Assembly: GCF_030419005.1 (NCBI RefSeq)
Contig: NZ_CP106951.1
Span: 2,108,001 to 2,172,000, forward strand
Source: Eleftheria terrae
GTDB taxonomy: Bacteria; Pseudomonadota; Gammaproteobacteria; Burkholderiales; Burkholderiaceae_C
Reading direction: 5' to 3'
Length of the DNA: 64,000 nt
Shown here: in pieces, positions 17,606 to 28,117 of the stretch
How the letters are laid out: each line of letters begins with the position of its first letter
How positions within the stretch are numbered: position 1 is the first letter of the stretch
Program-made: the position numbers and the translations under genes
Notes under the pieces: generated by a model
The model's database searches: none
What the model saw: only the letters and a program-made list of their open reading frames with translations
What the model was told of the DNA's origin: nothing

Positions 17606-18549
17606 AGGCGCGACAGGATGGCGTCGGCCCCCTGCTCGCGCAACCGCGCGGCGGCCGCGGTGCCGAGCGCTTCGGCAGCCTGGCTGGAGTCCACTGCCTC
17701 GCCCACCTGCGCACGCAGCAGCGGCTGCTGCGGCTGGCCGGGATCGCCGATGGCTGCGGTCAGCACCAGCCGGTCACCCTGCCACTGCCCGTGCGCCGCA
17801 AGCGGCACGCTGCAACTGCCGCCGAGGGCCCGCGAGACGGCGCGTTCCGCCAGCGTGGCCAGCCAGGTCGGACGATGGATCAGCTCGGCCAGCCGCTCGC
17901 GCAGCTCGGCCTGCTCGGTGCGCACCTCGATGCCCAGCGCGCCCTGCCCTGCGGCCGGGATCATCGCGTCGGCATCGAAGACCTGCCGGATGCGGGCCTC
18001 CAGCCCGAGGCGCTTGAGGCCGGCCGCCGCCAGCACGATGGCGTCGTACTGGCCGTCATCCAGCTTGCGCAGCCGCGTGTCCAGGTTGCCCCGCAGCGGC
18101 TCGATGCGCAGGTCCGGCCGCAGCGACTGCAGCTGTACCACGCGGCGCAGGCTGGAGGTGCCCACCACCGCGCCGTGCGGCAAGGCATCGAGCGATTCGA
18201 AGCGGGGCGAGACGAAGGCATCGCGCGGATCCTCGCGCTCCAGCACGGCCGCCAGCTCGAAGCCGGCGGGCAGCTCCATCGGCACGTCCTTGAGCGAATG
18301 GACTGCCAGATGGGCACGGCCTTCCTCGAGGGCCACCTCCAGCTCCTTGACGAACAGGCCCTTGCCGCCCACCTTGGACAGCGAACGGTCGAGGATCTGG
18401 TCGCCCCGGGTGGTCATGCCCAGCAGCTCCACCGTGCGGCCGAAGCGCTGGCGCAGCAGGTCCTGCACATGGTGGGCCTGCCACAGGGCCAGGCGGCTTT
18501 CGCGGGTGGCAATCACCCAGGCAGCGGTTGTCGTGTTGCTCGTCATCAT
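17602..18549 (-). CDS. hemC: Hydroxymethylbilane synthase (porphobilinogen deaminase)
   Basis: 315 residues. It polymerises four porphobilinogen units on a dipyrromethane cofactor. The cofactor-binding Cys is Cys246 in [14 protein letters not shown], and the catalytic Asp is Asp88 in [27 protein letters not shown] near the N-terminus and [12 protein letters not shown] complete the signature. Two adjacent ATG codons (18549, 18546) can serve as start. It is the first gene of hemCDXY and is divergent from ppc, with only 114 bp between them holding both promoters. Confidence 0.97.
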   Translation of the reverse strand: MMTSNTTTAAWVIATRESRLALWQAHHVQDLLRQRFGRTVELLGMTTRGDQILDRSLSKVGGKGLFVKELEVALEEGRAHLAVHSLKDVPMELPAGFELAAVLEREDPRDAFVSPRFESLDALPHGAVVGTSSLRRVVQLQSLRPDLRIEPLRGNLDTRLRKLDDGQYDAIVLAAAGLKRLGLEARIRQVFDADAMIPAAGQGALGIEVRTEQAELRERLAELIHRPTWLATLAERAVSRALGGSCSVPLAAHGQWQGDRLVLTAAIGDPGQPQQPLLRAQVGEAVDSSQAAEALGTAAAARLREQGADAILSRL

Positions 18550-18663
18550 GATGGCGCGATGCTACCCGAGCGGCAAGACGCGCCGGGCGGCAGGGAATCC
18601 GGGTGCTACCATCGCGGCTTTGTAATTTAGTTACCAACCCGACCCCTAACCGAGGTAACCCCG

Positions 18664-21507
18664 ATGCCGCGCGCTGCCCGCCCTGCCGCCCCGCCCGCCC
18701 CCGCTCCTGCCCGCCGCGCAACCTCTGCCGCGGCGCGCTCGCGCGAGGAAGCGGCCGAGAAGAACCGCCCGCTGATGGAGGACATCCGCCTGCTGGGCCG
18801 CATCCTCGGCGACGTGATTCGCGAGCAGGAGGGCACCGAGGCCTTCGAGCTGATCGAGCGCATCCGCCAGCTGTCGGTGGCCTTCCGCCTGAAGCAGGAC
18901 GCACAGGCCGGCAAGGCACTGGACCGGCTGCTGAAGAACCTGAGCGGCGACCAGACCGTCTCGGTGATCCGGGCCTTCAGCTACTTCTCGCACCTGGCCA
19001 ACATCGCCGAGGACCGCCACCATGTGCGCCGCCGCGAGCACCACGAGGCGCAGGGCCACTTGCAGGAAGGCTCGCTGGCAATGACGCTGGAGCGCCTGGC
19101 GCAGAAAGACGTGCGCGCCGCCGACATCGCCAAGACACTGGAGCACGCCTACATCTCGCCGGTGCTGACGGCCCACCCGACCGAGGTGCAGCGCAAGTCC
19201 ATCCTCGATGCCGAGCGGGCGGTGGCCGAGCTGATCCACCAGCGCGACGAGCTGCACACGCAGCGCGAGCGGGCCGAGAACGAGGCGCTGCTGCGCGCCC
19301 GGGTCACCCAGCTGTGGCAGACCCGCATGCTGCGCAACTCCAAGCTGACGGTGGCCAACGAGATCGAGAACGCGCTCAGCTACTACCACGCGACCTTCCT
19401 GCGCCAGATTCCGCGCCTCTATCGCGACCTGGAACATGCGCTGCCCGGCTTCGACATCGCGCCCTTCTTCCGCATGGGCAACTGGATTGGCGGCGACCGC
19501 GACGGCAACCCCAACGTCACCGCCGACACGCTGCAGCTGGCGGTGCGCGCGCAGAGCGAGACCGCGCTGCGCTTCTACCTGACCGAGGTGCACGAGCTGG
19601 GCGCCGAGCTGTCGCTGTCGGCGCTGCTGGTGCAGGTGACGCCCGAGATGCAGGCACTGGCCGAACGCTCGCCCGATACCAGCGAGCACCGGCGCGACGA
19701 GCCCTATCGCCGCGCACTGATCGGCATCTACTCACGGCTGGCCGGCACGCTGGAGGCACTCACCGGCACCGAGGCGCTGCGCCATGCCGTGGCCCCCTCC
19801 ACCCCCTATGCCTCGGCCGACGAACTGCTGGCCGACCTGCGCACCATCGATGCCTCGCTGGCCTCGCACCACGGCGCCGCCTTGGCGGCGACCCGGCTGC
19901 GCCCGCTGATCCGCGCGGTGCAAGTGTTTGGCTTCCACCTGGCGACGGTGGACCTGCGCCAGAGCTCGGACAAGCACGAGGCGGTGATCGCCGAGTTGCT
20001 GGCGCTGGCCAAGGTGGAGCCAGGCTATGCCGCCCTTGGTGAAGCCGACAAGCAGGCGCTGCTGCTGCGCCTGCTGAACGACGCCCGCCCGCTGCGCGTG
20101 CGCGGCGCCCAGTACTCCGAACTGGCCGAAGGCGAGCTGGCCATCTTCGAGCAGGCCCGCCAGATGCGCGAGCGCTTCGGCCCGGCCTCGATCAAGCACT
20201 ACATCATCAGCCACACCGAGACGGTGAGCGACCTGCTGGAAGTGCTGCTGCTGCAGAAGGAAGCCGGCATGATGCGCGGCACGCTGGACGACCGGGCGGT
20301 GGCCGACCTGATCGTGGTGCCGCTGTTCGAGACCATCGGCGACCTGCGCAATGCGGCGCCCATCATGCGCGACTTCTATGCGCTGCCGGGCATCGTCGAG
20401 CTCGTCAAGCGCTCGGCAGCCGAGCAGGACATCATGCTGGGCTACAGCGACAGCAACAAGGACGGTGGCTTCTTCACCAGCAATTGGGAGCTGTACCGCG
20501 CCGAGATCGCACTGGTGGAGCTGTTCGGCGCGCTGCGCGCCGAGCACGGCATCACGCTGCGCCTGTTCCACGGCCGCGGCGGCACGGTGGGCCGCGGCGG
20601 CGGCCCGAGCTACCAGGCCATCCTGGCCCAGCCGCCCGGCACGGTGAACGGCCAGATCCGGCTGACCGAGCAGGGCGAGGTGATTGCCTCGAAGTACGCC
20701 AACCCCGAGATCGGCCGGCGCAACCTCGAGACCCTGGTGGCCGCCACGCTGGAGGCGACGCTGCTGCACCCCACCAAGAGCGCGCCCAAGGCCTTCCTGC
20801 AGGCGGCCCAGGAGCTGTCCAACGCCAGCATGTCGGCCTACCGCCGGCTGGTGTACGAGACCCCGGGCTTCACCGACTACTTCTTCGCCGCCACGCCGAT
20901 CCGCGAGATCGCCGAGCTGAACATCGGCTCGCGCCCGGCCTCGCGCAAGGCCACCCGCGCGATCGAGGACCTGCGGGCCATTCCCTGGGGCTTCTCGTGG
21001 GGCCAGTGCCGCGTGGCGCTGCCGGGCTGGTTCGGCTTCGGCTCGGCGGTGGACGCCTTCCTGAACGCGGCGCCTGCCGAGCAGAAGGAACGCCTGGCCT
21101 TGCTGCAGAAGATGCACAAGCAGTGGCCCTTCTTCCGCACGCTGCTGTCGAACATGGACATGGTGCTGGCCAAGAGCGACCTGGCAGTGGCCACCCGCTA
21201 TGTGGAATTGGTGGAAGACAAGCGGCTGGGCAAGAAGATCTTCGCCGCCATCCAGGCCGAGTGGCAGCGCACCCACGACGCGCTGGAGCAGATCACCGGC
21301 GAAAAGCAGCGCCTGGCGTCCAACCCGGCGCTGGCCCGCTCGATCGAGCACCGCTTCCCCTACCTCGACCCGCTCAATCACCTGCAGGTGGAGCTGATGC
21401 GGCGCTACCGGCAGCAGAAGGAAAGCGGCGATGTGAGTGAGCGCGTGCAGCGCGGCATCCACATCTCCATCAACGGTGTGGCAGCGGGCCTGCGCAACAC
21501 CGGCTGA
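18664..21507 (+). CDS. ppc: Phosphoenolpyruvate carboxylase
   Basis: 947 residues. It carboxylates PEP to oxaloacetate, replenishing the TCA cycle. The start follows CGAGGTAACC at good spacing; the first 30 residues are an Ala/Pro/Arg-rich extension. Active-site blocks are present: [13 protein letters not shown] (His171), [43 protein letters not shown] and [18 protein letters not shown]. The chain ends in RNTG, the conserved C-terminus that reaches the allosteric aspartate site. It stands alone, divergent from hemC. Confidence 0.97.
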   Translation: MPRAARPAAPPAPAPARRATSAAARSREEAAEKNRPLMEDIRLLGRILGDVIREQEGTEAFELIERIRQLSVAFRLKQDAQAGKALDRLLKNLSGDQTVSVIRAFSYFSHLANIAEDRHHVRRREHHEAQGHLQEGSLAMTLERLAQKDVRAADIAKTLEHAYISPVLTAHPTEVQRKSILDAERAVAELIHQRDELHTQRERAENEALLRARVTQLWQTRMLRNSKLTVANEIENALSYYHATFLRQIPRLYRDLEHALPGFDIAPFFRMGNWIGGDRDGNPNVTADTLQLAVRAQSETALRFYLTEVHELGAELSLSALLVQVTPEMQALAERSPDTSEHRRDEPYRRALIGIYSRLAGTLEALTGTEALRHAVAPSTPYASADELLADLRTIDASLASHHGAALAATRLRPLIRAVQVFGFHLATVDLRQSSDKHEAVIAELLALAKVEPGYAALGEADKQALLLRLLNDARPLRVRGAQYSELAEGELAIFEQARQMRERFGPASIKHYIISHTETVSDLLEVLLLQKEAGMMRGTLDDRAVADLIVVPLFETIGDLRNAAPIMRDFYALPGIVELVKRSAAEQDIMLGYSDSNKDGGFFTSNWELYRAEIALVELFGALRAEHGITLRLFHGRGGTVGRGGGPSYQAILAQPPGTVNGQIRLTEQGEVIASKYANPEIGRRNLETLVAATLEATLLHPTKSAPKAFLQAAQELSNASMSAYRRLVYETPGFTDYFFAATPIREIAELNIGSRPASRKATRAIEDLRAIPWGFSWGQCRVALPGWFGFGSAVDAFLNAAPAEQKERLALLQKMHKQWPFFRTLLSNMDMVLAKSDLAVATRYVELVEDKRLGKKIFAAIQAEWQRTHDALEQITGEKQRLASNPALARSIEHRFPYLDPLNHLQVELMRRYRQQKESGDVSERVQRGIHISINGVAAGLRNTG

Positions 21508-21533
21508 GCAGGCGGGCTTCGCCCACCGAAGGG

Positions 21534-21560
21534 AGCGAGGGGCGCCGTCATCCCCTCGCT
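21534..21560 (+). terminator. Hairpin after ppc, possible terminator
   Basis: AGCGAGGGG (21534-21542) and CCCCTCGCT (21552-21560) form a 9-bp perfect stem with a nine-base loop, 26 bp after the ppc stop. No T-run follows, so it may act as a transcript 3' end stabiliser or an imperfect terminator. Confidence 0.4.
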
Positions 21561-21657
21561 GGCCTGTGCGTTGCGCGCTGCCAGGCCGGCCCTGAAGCCC
21601 CCATCTTTACCTCCGCTTTACATGAGCGACGCAAGGCCGTGACGCGCCGGCCGCAGC

Positions 21658-22887
21658 ATGCGGGCCATGCCCATTCCTTCCTCCTTCCTGCGGTCCCGGC
21701 GCCTGTACGCCGGGCTGGCTGCCGCCCTGGTGCTGGGCGGCGCGGCCTTCTGGCACTGGCGCGCCGGCGCCGCCGACACCCCGCGCTACCTGAGCGCCCC
21801 CGTCGAGCGCGGTGACGTCGAGCAGACCGTGCTGGCCAGCGGCACGCTGGAAGCCGTCGAGCAGGTCAGCGTCGGCGCGCAGGTGTCGGGGCAGATCAAG
21901 ACGCTGCATGTGGAGCTGGGGCAGGACGTCAAGCAGGGCCAGCCCATCGCCGAGATCGACTCGCTGCCGCAGCAGAATGCGCTGCGCCAGGCACAAGCCT
22001 CGCTGAACAACGTGCGGGCACAGAAGCGCGCCAAGCAGGCGGCGCTCGCCCAGGCCACCCTTGCCTTCGAGCGCCAGCGCCAGCTGCTGGCGGCCGACGC
22101 CGGCTCGCGCGAGAACTTCGAGGCCGCCCAGGCGCAGCTGGAGACCAGCCGCGCCGAAGTGGCGGCACTGGACGCGCAGATCGAGCAGTCGAGCATCGCG
22201 GTGGACACTGCCCGGCTCAACCTGGGCTACACCCGCATCGTCGCGCCCATCGACGGCAAGGTGGTGGCGGTGTTGGCGCGCGAGGGGCAGACCGTCAACG
22301 CCGCCCAGCAGGCGCCCACGCTGATCAAGCTGGCCAAGCTGGAGACGGTGACGGTCAAGGCCGAGATCTCGGAGGCCGACGTCACCCGCGTGGCGCCCGG
22401 GCAGAAGCTGTGGTTCACCATCCTCGGCGAGCCCGAGCGTCGCTACCGGGCCACGCTGCGCGCCATCGAGCCGGCGCCGGAGTCCATCAGCAGCGACAGC
22501 GGCTCGGGCAGCAGCAACAGCACCAGCAGCAGCTCCACCACCAGCGCCGTCTACTACCGCGGCCTGTTCGACGTGCCCAACCCGGACGGCAAGCTGCGCA
22601 TCTCGATGACGGCGCAGGTGCACATCGTGCTCGGCGAGGCGCGCGGCGTCCTCACCGTGCCATCGGCCGCGCTCGGCCCCCGGGGCCGCGACGGCCGCCA
22701 CGAGGTGCGGGTGCTCGACGCCGAGGGCCGCGCGCAGCCGCGGCCGGTGCGCATCGGCCTGAACGACAACATCCGCGCCGTCGTGCTCGACGGCCTGCGC
22801 GAGGGCGAGCGCGTGGTGGTCGGCGAAGCCGGCGCCCGCCCGGCGGCCGACGCGGGCTCGCGCCGCCCGCCGCGGCTGAGGCTGTGA
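21658..22887 (+). CDS. macA: MacA-type periplasmic adaptor subunit (HlyD family)
   Basis: 409 residues. The N-terminal anchor is [19 protein letters not shown]. It carries the adaptor blocks [19 protein letters not shown] and [20 protein letters not shown], a helical hairpin, [20 protein letters not shown], and ends in a membrane-proximal domain. A Ser/Gly/Thr/Asn-rich linker of about 25 residues (around 275-300) interrupts the beta-barrel part just before [12 protein letters not shown]. With MacB it drives export of macrolides, peptides or haem-related molecules in known systems. macB starts 2 bp after its stop. A second start, M4 at 21667, is possible. Confidence 0.92.
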   Translation: MRAMPIPSSFLRSRRLYAGLAAALVLGGAAFWHWRAGAADTPRYLSAPVERGDVEQTVLASGTLEAVEQVSVGAQVSGQIKTLHVELGQDVKQGQPIAEIDSLPQQNALRQAQASLNNVRAQKRAKQAALAQATLAFERQRQLLAADAGSRENFEAAQAQLETSRAEVAALDAQIEQSSIAVDTARLNLGYTRIVAPIDGKVVAVLAREGQTVNAAQQAPTLIKLAKLETVTVKAEISEADVTRVAPGQKLWFTILGEPERRYRATLRAIEPAPESISSDSGSGSSNSTSSSSTTSAVYYRGLFDVPNPDGKLRISMTAQVHIVLGEARGVLTVPSAALGPRGRDGRHEVRVLDAEGRAQPRPVRIGLNDNIRAVVLDGLREGERVVVGEAGARPAADAGSRRPPRLRL

Positions 22888-22889
22888 GC

Positions 22890-24830
22890 ATGGCCGGCCC
22901 CTTGTTGGAGCTGGACGGCCTGGTGCGGGAGTTCCCGGCCGGCGAAGGCGTGATTCCGGTGCTCAAGGACATCAGCCTGCGCATCGAGGCGGGCGAGATG
23001 GTGGCCATCGTCGGCGCCTCGGGCTCCGGCAAGTCCACGTTGATGAACATCCTCGGCTGCCTCGACCGGCCCACCCGCGGCAGCTACCGCGTGGCGGGCG
23101 AGGAAACCCGCGAGATGGATCCCGACGCGCTGGCCCGCCTGCGGCGCGAGCGCTTTGGCTTCATCTTCCAGCGCTACCACCTGCTGCCCGCCCTCAGCGC
23201 GGTGGGCAATGTCGAGATCCCGGCCATCTATGCCGGCCACGACCGCGGCCAGCGGCGCGAGCGCGCCGCCCAGCTGCTGACCCGGCTGGGGCTGGGCGAG
23301 CGGCTGTCGCACCGGCCCGGGCAGCTCTCGGGGGGCCAGCAGCAGCGCGTCAGCATCGCCCGCGCGCTGATGAACGGCGGCGAAGTGATCCTGGCCGACG
23401 AGCCGACCGGCGCGCTTGACACGCACAGCGGCGCCGAGGTGATGAAGATCCTGAAGGAGCTGCATGCCGAAGGCCACACCGTCATCATCGTGACCCATGA
23501 GCCGGCGGTGGCCGAGCAGGCCCAGCGCATCATCGAGATCCGCGACGGCGAGATCGTTGCCGACCGCCGCAGCGGCCCGGCCGCGACCGCCACGCCGGCG
23601 CCCGCGACAGGCGCCGAGGCCCGCCACGGCAGCCTCGACCGCCTGGCCGAAGCCGGCAAGATGGCCCTGCGCGCCATGGCCGCCCACCGGCTGCGCACCT
23701 TCCTGACCATGCTGGGCATCATCATCGGCATCGCCTCGGTGGTGTCGGTGGTGGCGCTGGGCGAGGGTTCGCGCCAGCGCATCCTCGCCGACATCAGCGC
23801 GATCGGCACCAACACCATCAACATCTACCCGGGCGAGGACTTCGGCGACCGGCGTGCCGACAGCGTGCGCACCCTGCGGCCGAGTGACGCCGAGGCGCTG
23901 GCGGCACAGAGCTATGTCGACAGCGTCACACCCATGCTGAGCAGCAGCGCGCTGCTGCGCTTTGGCAACGTGACGGCCAATGCCACTGTCAACGGCGTCG
24001 GCGAGCAGTACTTCCGGGTACGTGGCATGCAGGTGGCCGAAGGCCGCACCTTCGATGCCGAGGGCGTGCAGCGCCGCAGCCAGGAGGTGGTGATCGACCA
24101 GAACACCCGCCGCCAGCTGTTCGGCGAGCGCACCGAGGCGCTCGGCCAGGTGCTGCTGCTGGGCAAGGTACCAGCCCGGGTGGTCGGCGTGATGCAGGCC
24201 AGCCAGAGCCCCTTCGGCAACAGCGAGCAGCTCAATGTCTGGCTGCCCTATACCACCGCGATGAGCCGCATCACCGGCCAGGACCACCTGCGCAGCATCA
24301 CCGCCCGCATTGCCGACGACGCCTCCACCGCCGCCGCCGAGCAGGCCATCGGCCGGCTGCTGGAGCAGCGCCACGGCCGCAAGGACTTCTACGTGCTCAA
24401 CACCGACAGCATCCGCCAGACGGTGGAAAGCACCACCGCGACCATGACGCTGCTGATCTCGATGATCGCGCTGATCTCGCTGGTGGTGGGCGGCATCGGC
24501 GTGATGAACATCATGCTGGTGTCGGTCACCGAGCGCACCAAGGAGATCGGCGTGCGCATGGCCGTCGGTGCACGGCAGGGCGACATCCGCATGCAGTTCC
24601 TGATCGAGGCGGTGCTGGTCTGCCTGCTGGGCGGCACGCTGGGCGTGGCGGCCGCCCTTGGCGTGGGAGCGCTGTTCGGCCGGGCCGGCGGCAATTTCCA
24701 GATGGTGTACTCGGGCGCCTCCATCGTTGCGGCCTTCGGCTGCTCAACGCTGATCGGCGTGCTCTTCGGCTTCCTGCCGGCCCGCAATGCCGCGCGGCTG
24801 GACCCGGTGGAAGCGCTGGTTCGGGAATGA
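22890..24830 (+). CDS. macB: MacB-type ABC transporter, fused ATPase and permease
   Basis: 646 residues from ATG 22890; the frame is open further upstream but that part lies over macA. The N-terminal ATPase (1-235) has Walker [10 protein letters not shown], signature [16 protein letters not shown] and Walker [14 protein letters not shown] linker of Ala/Thr/Pro follows, then TM1 ([20 protein letters not shown]), a large periplasmic domain, and three C-terminal TM segments, with the conserved [20 protein letters not shown] and [19 protein letters not shown]. MacB works as a mechanotransmitter that pushes substrate from the periplasm through the outer-membrane channel. Confidence 0.95.
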   Translation: MAGPLLELDGLVREFPAGEGVIPVLKDISLRIEAGEMVAIVGASGSGKSTLMNILGCLDRPTRGSYRVAGEETREMDPDALARLRRERFGFIFQRYHLLPALSAVGNVEIPAIYAGHDRGQRRERAAQLLTRLGLGERLSHRPGQLSGGQQQRVSIARALMNGGEVILADEPTGALDTHSGAEVMKILKELHAEGHTVIIVTHEPAVAEQAQRIIEIRDGEIVADRRSGPAATATPAPATGAEARHGSLDRLAEAGKMALRAMAAHRLRTFLTMLGIIIGIASVVSVVALGEGSRQRILADISAIGTNTINIYPGEDFGDRRADSVRTLRPSDAEALAAQSYVDSVTPMLSSSALLRFGNVTANATVNGVGEQYFRVRGMQVAEGRTFDAEGVQRRSQEVVIDQNTRRQLFGERTEALGQVLLLGKVPARVVGVMQASQSPFGNSEQLNVWLPYTTAMSRITGQDHLRSITARIADDASTAAAEQAIGRLLEQRHGRKDFYVLNTDSIRQTVESTTATMTLLISMIALISLVVGGIGVMNIMLVSVTERTKEIGVRMAVGARQGDIRMQFLIEAVLVCLLGGTLGVAAALGVGALFGRAGGNFQMVYSGASIVAAFGCSTLIGVLFGFLPARNAARLDPVEALVRE

Positions 24831-26257
24831 CAACGATGACGTGCCTCTACCGCCGCGCAGGCGGCCCTGCCCCGCTGCCACGACTGTGCGCGTTGGCGCT
24901 GGCCCTGCTGCTGGCCGGCTGCGCCGGCCTGCGCACGCCCTACACCCCACCGGCGGCCCAGCTGCCTGCCCAGTGGCAGGCGCCGCGCGAGGCGCCGGCC
25001 GCGATATCGCCCGAGGCCTGGTGGCAAGCCTTCGGCGACCCCCGGCTCGACGCGCTGGTGCAGCAGGTGCTGGCCCGCAACACCCAGCTGGCCGCCGCCA
25101 GCCTGCGCCTGCAGCGGGCCCGACTGCAGGCCGGCCTGGCAGCCGAGGCGCAGCGGCCCGCGTTCGGCGCCGGCGCCTCCGCCTCGGCCAACCGGCCCCT
25201 GGAGGGCGGCAGCACCACCCGCAACCATGCCGTGACGCTGAGCGCGAGCTACGAGGCCGACCTGTGGGGCCGCCTGGCGCGCCAGCGCGACGCCGCCGAG
25301 TGGGAGGCGCATGCCACCGAGCAGGACCGGCACAGCACCTCGCTCTCTCTGGCCGCCACCACCGCCACGCTGTACTGGCAGCTGGCCTGGCTGAACCAGC
25401 GCATCGCCCTCAGCCAGGACAGCATGGCCTATGCGAGCCGCACCCTGGAGCTGGTGCGCCGGCAGAAGGCCGCGGGCGCCGTGTCGGGGCTGGAAACGCT
25501 GCAGGCGGAACAGTCGCTGGCCAGCCAGGAGGCGGCCCACACCGCCCTGCTGCAGCAGCGCACCGAGACACGCCATGCACTGGCCCTGCTGCTCGACGGC
25601 CCGCCGCAAGCCGCCTCGCCGGACCATGAGCGCGACCGATTGCCGGAGCAGCCCCTGCCCCCCGTGGACGCCGGCCTGCCGGCCGAGCTGCTGGCCCGCC
25701 GTCCCGACCTGCGCGCCGCCGAGCTGCGCTTGCGCAGCACCCTCGCCCAGGTGGACGTGGCCCGTGCCAGCTTCTATCCCGAGCTGAGCCTGACCGGCGC
25801 GCTGGGTGGCAGCAGCCGCTCGCTGGGCCAGCTGCTGAGCCACCCGGTGGGCAGCCTGGGGCTGGACCTGAGCCTGCCCTTCCTGCACTGGAACGAACTG
25901 CAGCTGCAGCTGAAGGTCTCGCGCAACACCTTCGACGAAGCGGTGCTCGGCTTTCGCCAGTCGCTGTACCAGGCGCTGGCCGATGTGGAGAACGCGCTGT
26001 CGGCGCGCAGCCAGCTGGAAGCCCAGGGAGCAAAGCTCCAGCAGGCACTGGACGCCTCGCGCCAGGCCGAGCGCCTCTACGAAAGCCGCTGGCGTGCCGG
26101 TGCCGAGCCGCTGCGCGCCTGGCTCGACGCGCAGGAGAAACGCCGCCAGGCCGAGCTGGCGCTGGCGCAGAACCGGCTGGACCGGCTCAGCACGCATGTG
26201 GCCCTGGTGCAGGCCCTGGGCGGCGAGCCGCGGGCCGCGGCGGCGCCCGCCCACTGA
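24827..26257 (+). CDS. Outer-membrane efflux lipoprotein (NodT family) partner of MacAB
   Basis: 476 residues. The start overlaps the macB stop (ATGA), so it is the third gene of the operon. Signal peptide with lipobox LAGC (Cys31) predicts an outer-membrane lipoprotein. Two OEP repeats: [20 protein letters not shown] in the first half, and [20 protein letters not shown] plus [15 protein letters not shown] in the second. Having a dedicated channel contrasts with E. coli MacAB, which borrows TolC. It is distinct from the NodT-type gene of the RND operon. Confidence 0.93.
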   Translation: MTTMTCLYRRAGGPAPLPRLCALALALLLAGCAGLRTPYTPPAAQLPAQWQAPREAPAAISPEAWWQAFGDPRLDALVQQVLARNTQLAAASLRLQRARLQAGLAAEAQRPAFGAGASASANRPLEGGSTTRNHAVTLSASYEADLWGRLARQRDAAEWEAHATEQDRHSTSLSLAATTATLYWQLAWLNQRIALSQDSMAYASRTLELVRRQKAAGAVSGLETLQAEQSLASQEAAHTALLQQRTETRHALALLLDGPPQAASPDHERDRLPEQPLPPVDAGLPAELLARRPDLRAAELRLRSTLAQVDVARASFYPELSLTGALGGSSRSLGQLLSHPVGSLGLDLSLPFLHWNELQLQLKVSRNTFDEAVLGFRQSLYQALADVENALSARSQLEAQGAKLQQALDASRQAERLYESRWRAGAEPLRAWLDAQEKRRQAELALAQNRLDRLSTHVALVQALGGEPRAAAAPAH

Positions 26258-26284
26258 GGCGGCCGGCGGCTGCCGGGGCGCCCG

Positions 26285-27490
26285 CTAGCGCAGCGGCGCA
26301 CCGGCCTCGAACCAGCGGCCCAGCAGGGCCCGCTCGTCCTCGGTGATGCCGGTGGCATTGTTCAGCGGCATGGTGCGGGCCACCACCGCCTGCTGGTAGA
26401 GCGCCGGCGCATGCCGGCCGATCAGCTCGGGCGTGTGCAGGCCGATGTTCTTGCTTTGCAGCTGGGCGTTGTGGCAGGGCAGGCAGCGCTGCTCGATGAC
26501 GGCCCGCACCTGCTCGAAGCGCACCGGCGGCGCATCGGCCGCCACCGGCTGGCGCGATGCCGGCGGCGCGATCCATGCCGCCACCCCGGCCAGCAGCAGC
26601 ACGCCGGCCACCGCGTATTCCCAGGGCGCACGCCGGCCCTCGACACCCGCCCGGTGCCGGGCCACGAAGGCATGCCGGATCAGCGCGCCGGCCAGCATCA
26701 GCAACACCAGCACCAGCCAGTTGTGCGGGTGGCCGTAGGTGAAGCCGTAGTGGTTGCTGAGCATCGCAAACAGCACCGGCAGGGTGAAATAGGTGTTGTG
26801 CACGCTGCGCTGCTTGCCGCGCTTGCCGTGGAGGGGGTCGACCGGCTGTCCGGCCTTCATCTGCGCGATCACCTTGCGCTGGCCCGGGATGATCCAGAAG
26901 AACACGTTGGCGCTCATCGCGGTGGCCATCATGGCGCCCACCAGCAGGAAGGCGGCGCGGCCCGCGAACAGGCGGCAGGCCAGCCAGGCGGCCAGCACCA
27001 CGGCCGCACACACCAGCACGCCCACCACCAGGTCGCCACGGCGCCGCTGGCCGAACGACCGGCAAAGGGCGTCGTACACCAGCCAGAACACCCCGAGGAA
27101 GGCCAGTGCCGTGGCCACCGCAGCCGCCGGCGGCCAGTCGTGCACGCTCTTGTCGACCAGGAAGGTGCCGGCGTTGAAGAGGTAGAGCACCGTGAAGAGG
27201 CCGAAGCCGGTCAGCCAGGTGGAATAGCTCTCCCAGTAGAACCAGTGCAGGCGTTCGGGCAACTGGGGCGGCGCGACCAGGTACTTCTGCGGGTGGTAGA
27301 AGCCGCCGCCATGCACGGCCCACAGCTCGCCGTCCACGCCCTTGGCCAGCAGGTCGGGGTCGGTCGGCCGTGTCAGGCTGCTGTCGAGGAAGACAAAGTA
27401 GAAGGACGAGCCCACCCACGCGATGGCCGTGATCACATGGACCCAGCGCAGCAGCAGGTTGGCCCAGTCGAGCAGGTAGGTGGTGTCCAT
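26285..27490 (-). CDS. puuD: Urate hydroxylase PuuD with C-terminal cytochrome c domain
   Basis: 401 residues. The N-terminal part is the DUF989/PuuD membrane domain: LLRWVHVITAIAWVGSSFYF, LHWFYWESYSTWLTGFGLF, with about eight membrane segments. The C-terminal 75 residues are a class I cytochrome c-like domain with haem site CLPCH (Cys336, Cys339, His340) and a late Met (ARTMPLNN). PuuD oxidises urate to 5-hydroxyisourate without producing H2O2, passing electrons to the respiratory chain. It is transcribed on the minus strand from a region with a TGTATACA palindrome, next to uraH. Confidence 0.93.
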   Translation of the reverse strand: MDTTYLLDWANLLLRWVHVITAIAWVGSSFYFVFLDSSLTRPTDPDLLAKGVDGELWAVHGGGFYHPQKYLVAPPQLPERLHWFYWESYSTWLTGFGLFTVLYLFNAGTFLVDKSVHDWPPAAAVATALAFLGVFWLVYDALCRSFGQRRRGDLVVGVLVCAAVVLAAWLACRLFAGRAAFLLVGAMMATAMSANVFFWIIPGQRKVIAQMKAGQPVDPLHGKRGKQRSVHNTYFTLPVLFAMLSNHYGFTYGHPHNWLVLVLLMLAGALIRHAFVARHRAGVEGRRAPWEYAVAGVLLLAGVAAWIAPPASRQPVAADAPPVRFEQVRAVIEQRCLPCHNAQLQSKNIGLHTPELIGRHAPALYQQAVVARTMPLNNATGITEDERALLGRWFEAGAPLR

Positions 27491-27629
27491 GCCGAAGGTC
27501 CCGGTGGCCCAGAGGGCAGGTGCACCTCACCACGGCGGGCTCTGTGAGATGCAGGGGTCGCAAGCCGCCGGCGGCCGCAGCGCCAGGCTGCGAGGCGGCC
27601 GGCAGGCACCGCGGCGACCAGTGGTCAAA

Positions 27630-27639
27630 GTGTATACAC
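27630..27639. promoter_or_regulatory. Probable GntR operator upstream of puuD
   Basis: Perfect palindrome GTGTATACAC, 140 bp upstream of the puuD start codon and 20 bp past the uraH stop. An almost identical core TGTATACA occurs at 28041-28048 beside the gntR start. TGTATACA-like palindromes are known targets of FadR/VanR-type GntR proteins, so these are the likely sites of the locally encoded regulator. Confidence 0.6.
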
Positions 27640-27658
27640 CTCGACCCTGCGCCCGGCT

Positions 27659-28012
27659 TCAGCTGCCGCGATAGGTGGAATACGCCCAGGGCGTGGTCAG
27701 CAGCGGCACGTGGTAGTGCTGGGTGGCGTCGGCAATGCCGAAGTCCAGCGGCACCCGGTCGAAGAAGGGCGGCTCCGGCAGCGTCACGCCCTGCCCCTGG
27801 AAGTAGGCCGCCACTTCGAACACCAGGCGATAGCGGCCCGCGGTGAAGTCGGGTCCCTGCAGCAGGGGTCCGCCGGCGCGGCCGTCGGCGTCGAGCTGCA
27901 ACCGGCGCAGTTCCACCGCGGTGTCGCCCTCCACCCTCAGCAGGGTCACCGCCATGCCGGCGGCTGGCCGGCCGTTCATCGTGTCAAGCACATGTGTGGT
28001 GAGTTGGCCCAT
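27659..28012 (-). CDS. uraH: 5-hydroxyisourate hydrolase
   Basis: 117 residues from ATG 28012, the usual length of this transthyretin-like family. It hydrolyses 5-hydroxyisourate, the PuuD product, to OHCU. Signature residues are present: the first motif LTTHVLDTMNGRPA (His7), a central Arg, HYHVPLL near the end, and the diagnostic C-terminal YRGS that separates the enzyme from transthyretin. It lies between puuD and gntR; its transcript starts next to the palindrome at 28041-28048. Confidence 0.96.
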   Translation of the reverse strand: MGQLTTHVLDTMNGRPAAGMAVTLLRVEGDTAVELRRLQLDADGRAGGPLLQGPDFTAGRYRLVFEVAAYFQGQGVTLPEPPFFDRVPLDFGIADATQHYHVPLLTTPWAYSTYRGS

Positions 28013-28040
28013 GTCGATGGCTTTCCCTTCGTACAGAAAG

Positions 28041-28048
28041 TGTATACA
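28041..28048. promoter_or_regulatory. Probable GntR operator in the uraH-gntR divergent region
   Basis: TGTATACA, matching the core of the site at 27630-27639. It is 29 bp upstream of uraH on the minus strand, where TATACA would overlap the -10 position, and 70 bp upstream of the likely gntR start on the plus strand. Binding could repress both directions, including the regulator's own gene. Confidence 0.6.
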
Positions 28049-28117
28049 GTTTACCCATGGATGCGCTGCCGGAGCAGCGCCGTCGTTCGCCTGACCGGCT
28101 GCTGCCGGCCTCTTTGC

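Noticed and set aside
19732..21462. A 576-codon open frame opposite ppc
   Set aside because: It is antisense to conserved PEP carboxylase active-site codons and shows only low-complexity His/Gln/Ala composition.
22410..22889. A longer N-terminus for MacB
   Set aside because: The extra 160 codons overlap macA in another frame and are Arg/Pro low-complexity; ATG 22890, two bases after the macA stop, starts the ATPase domain correctly.
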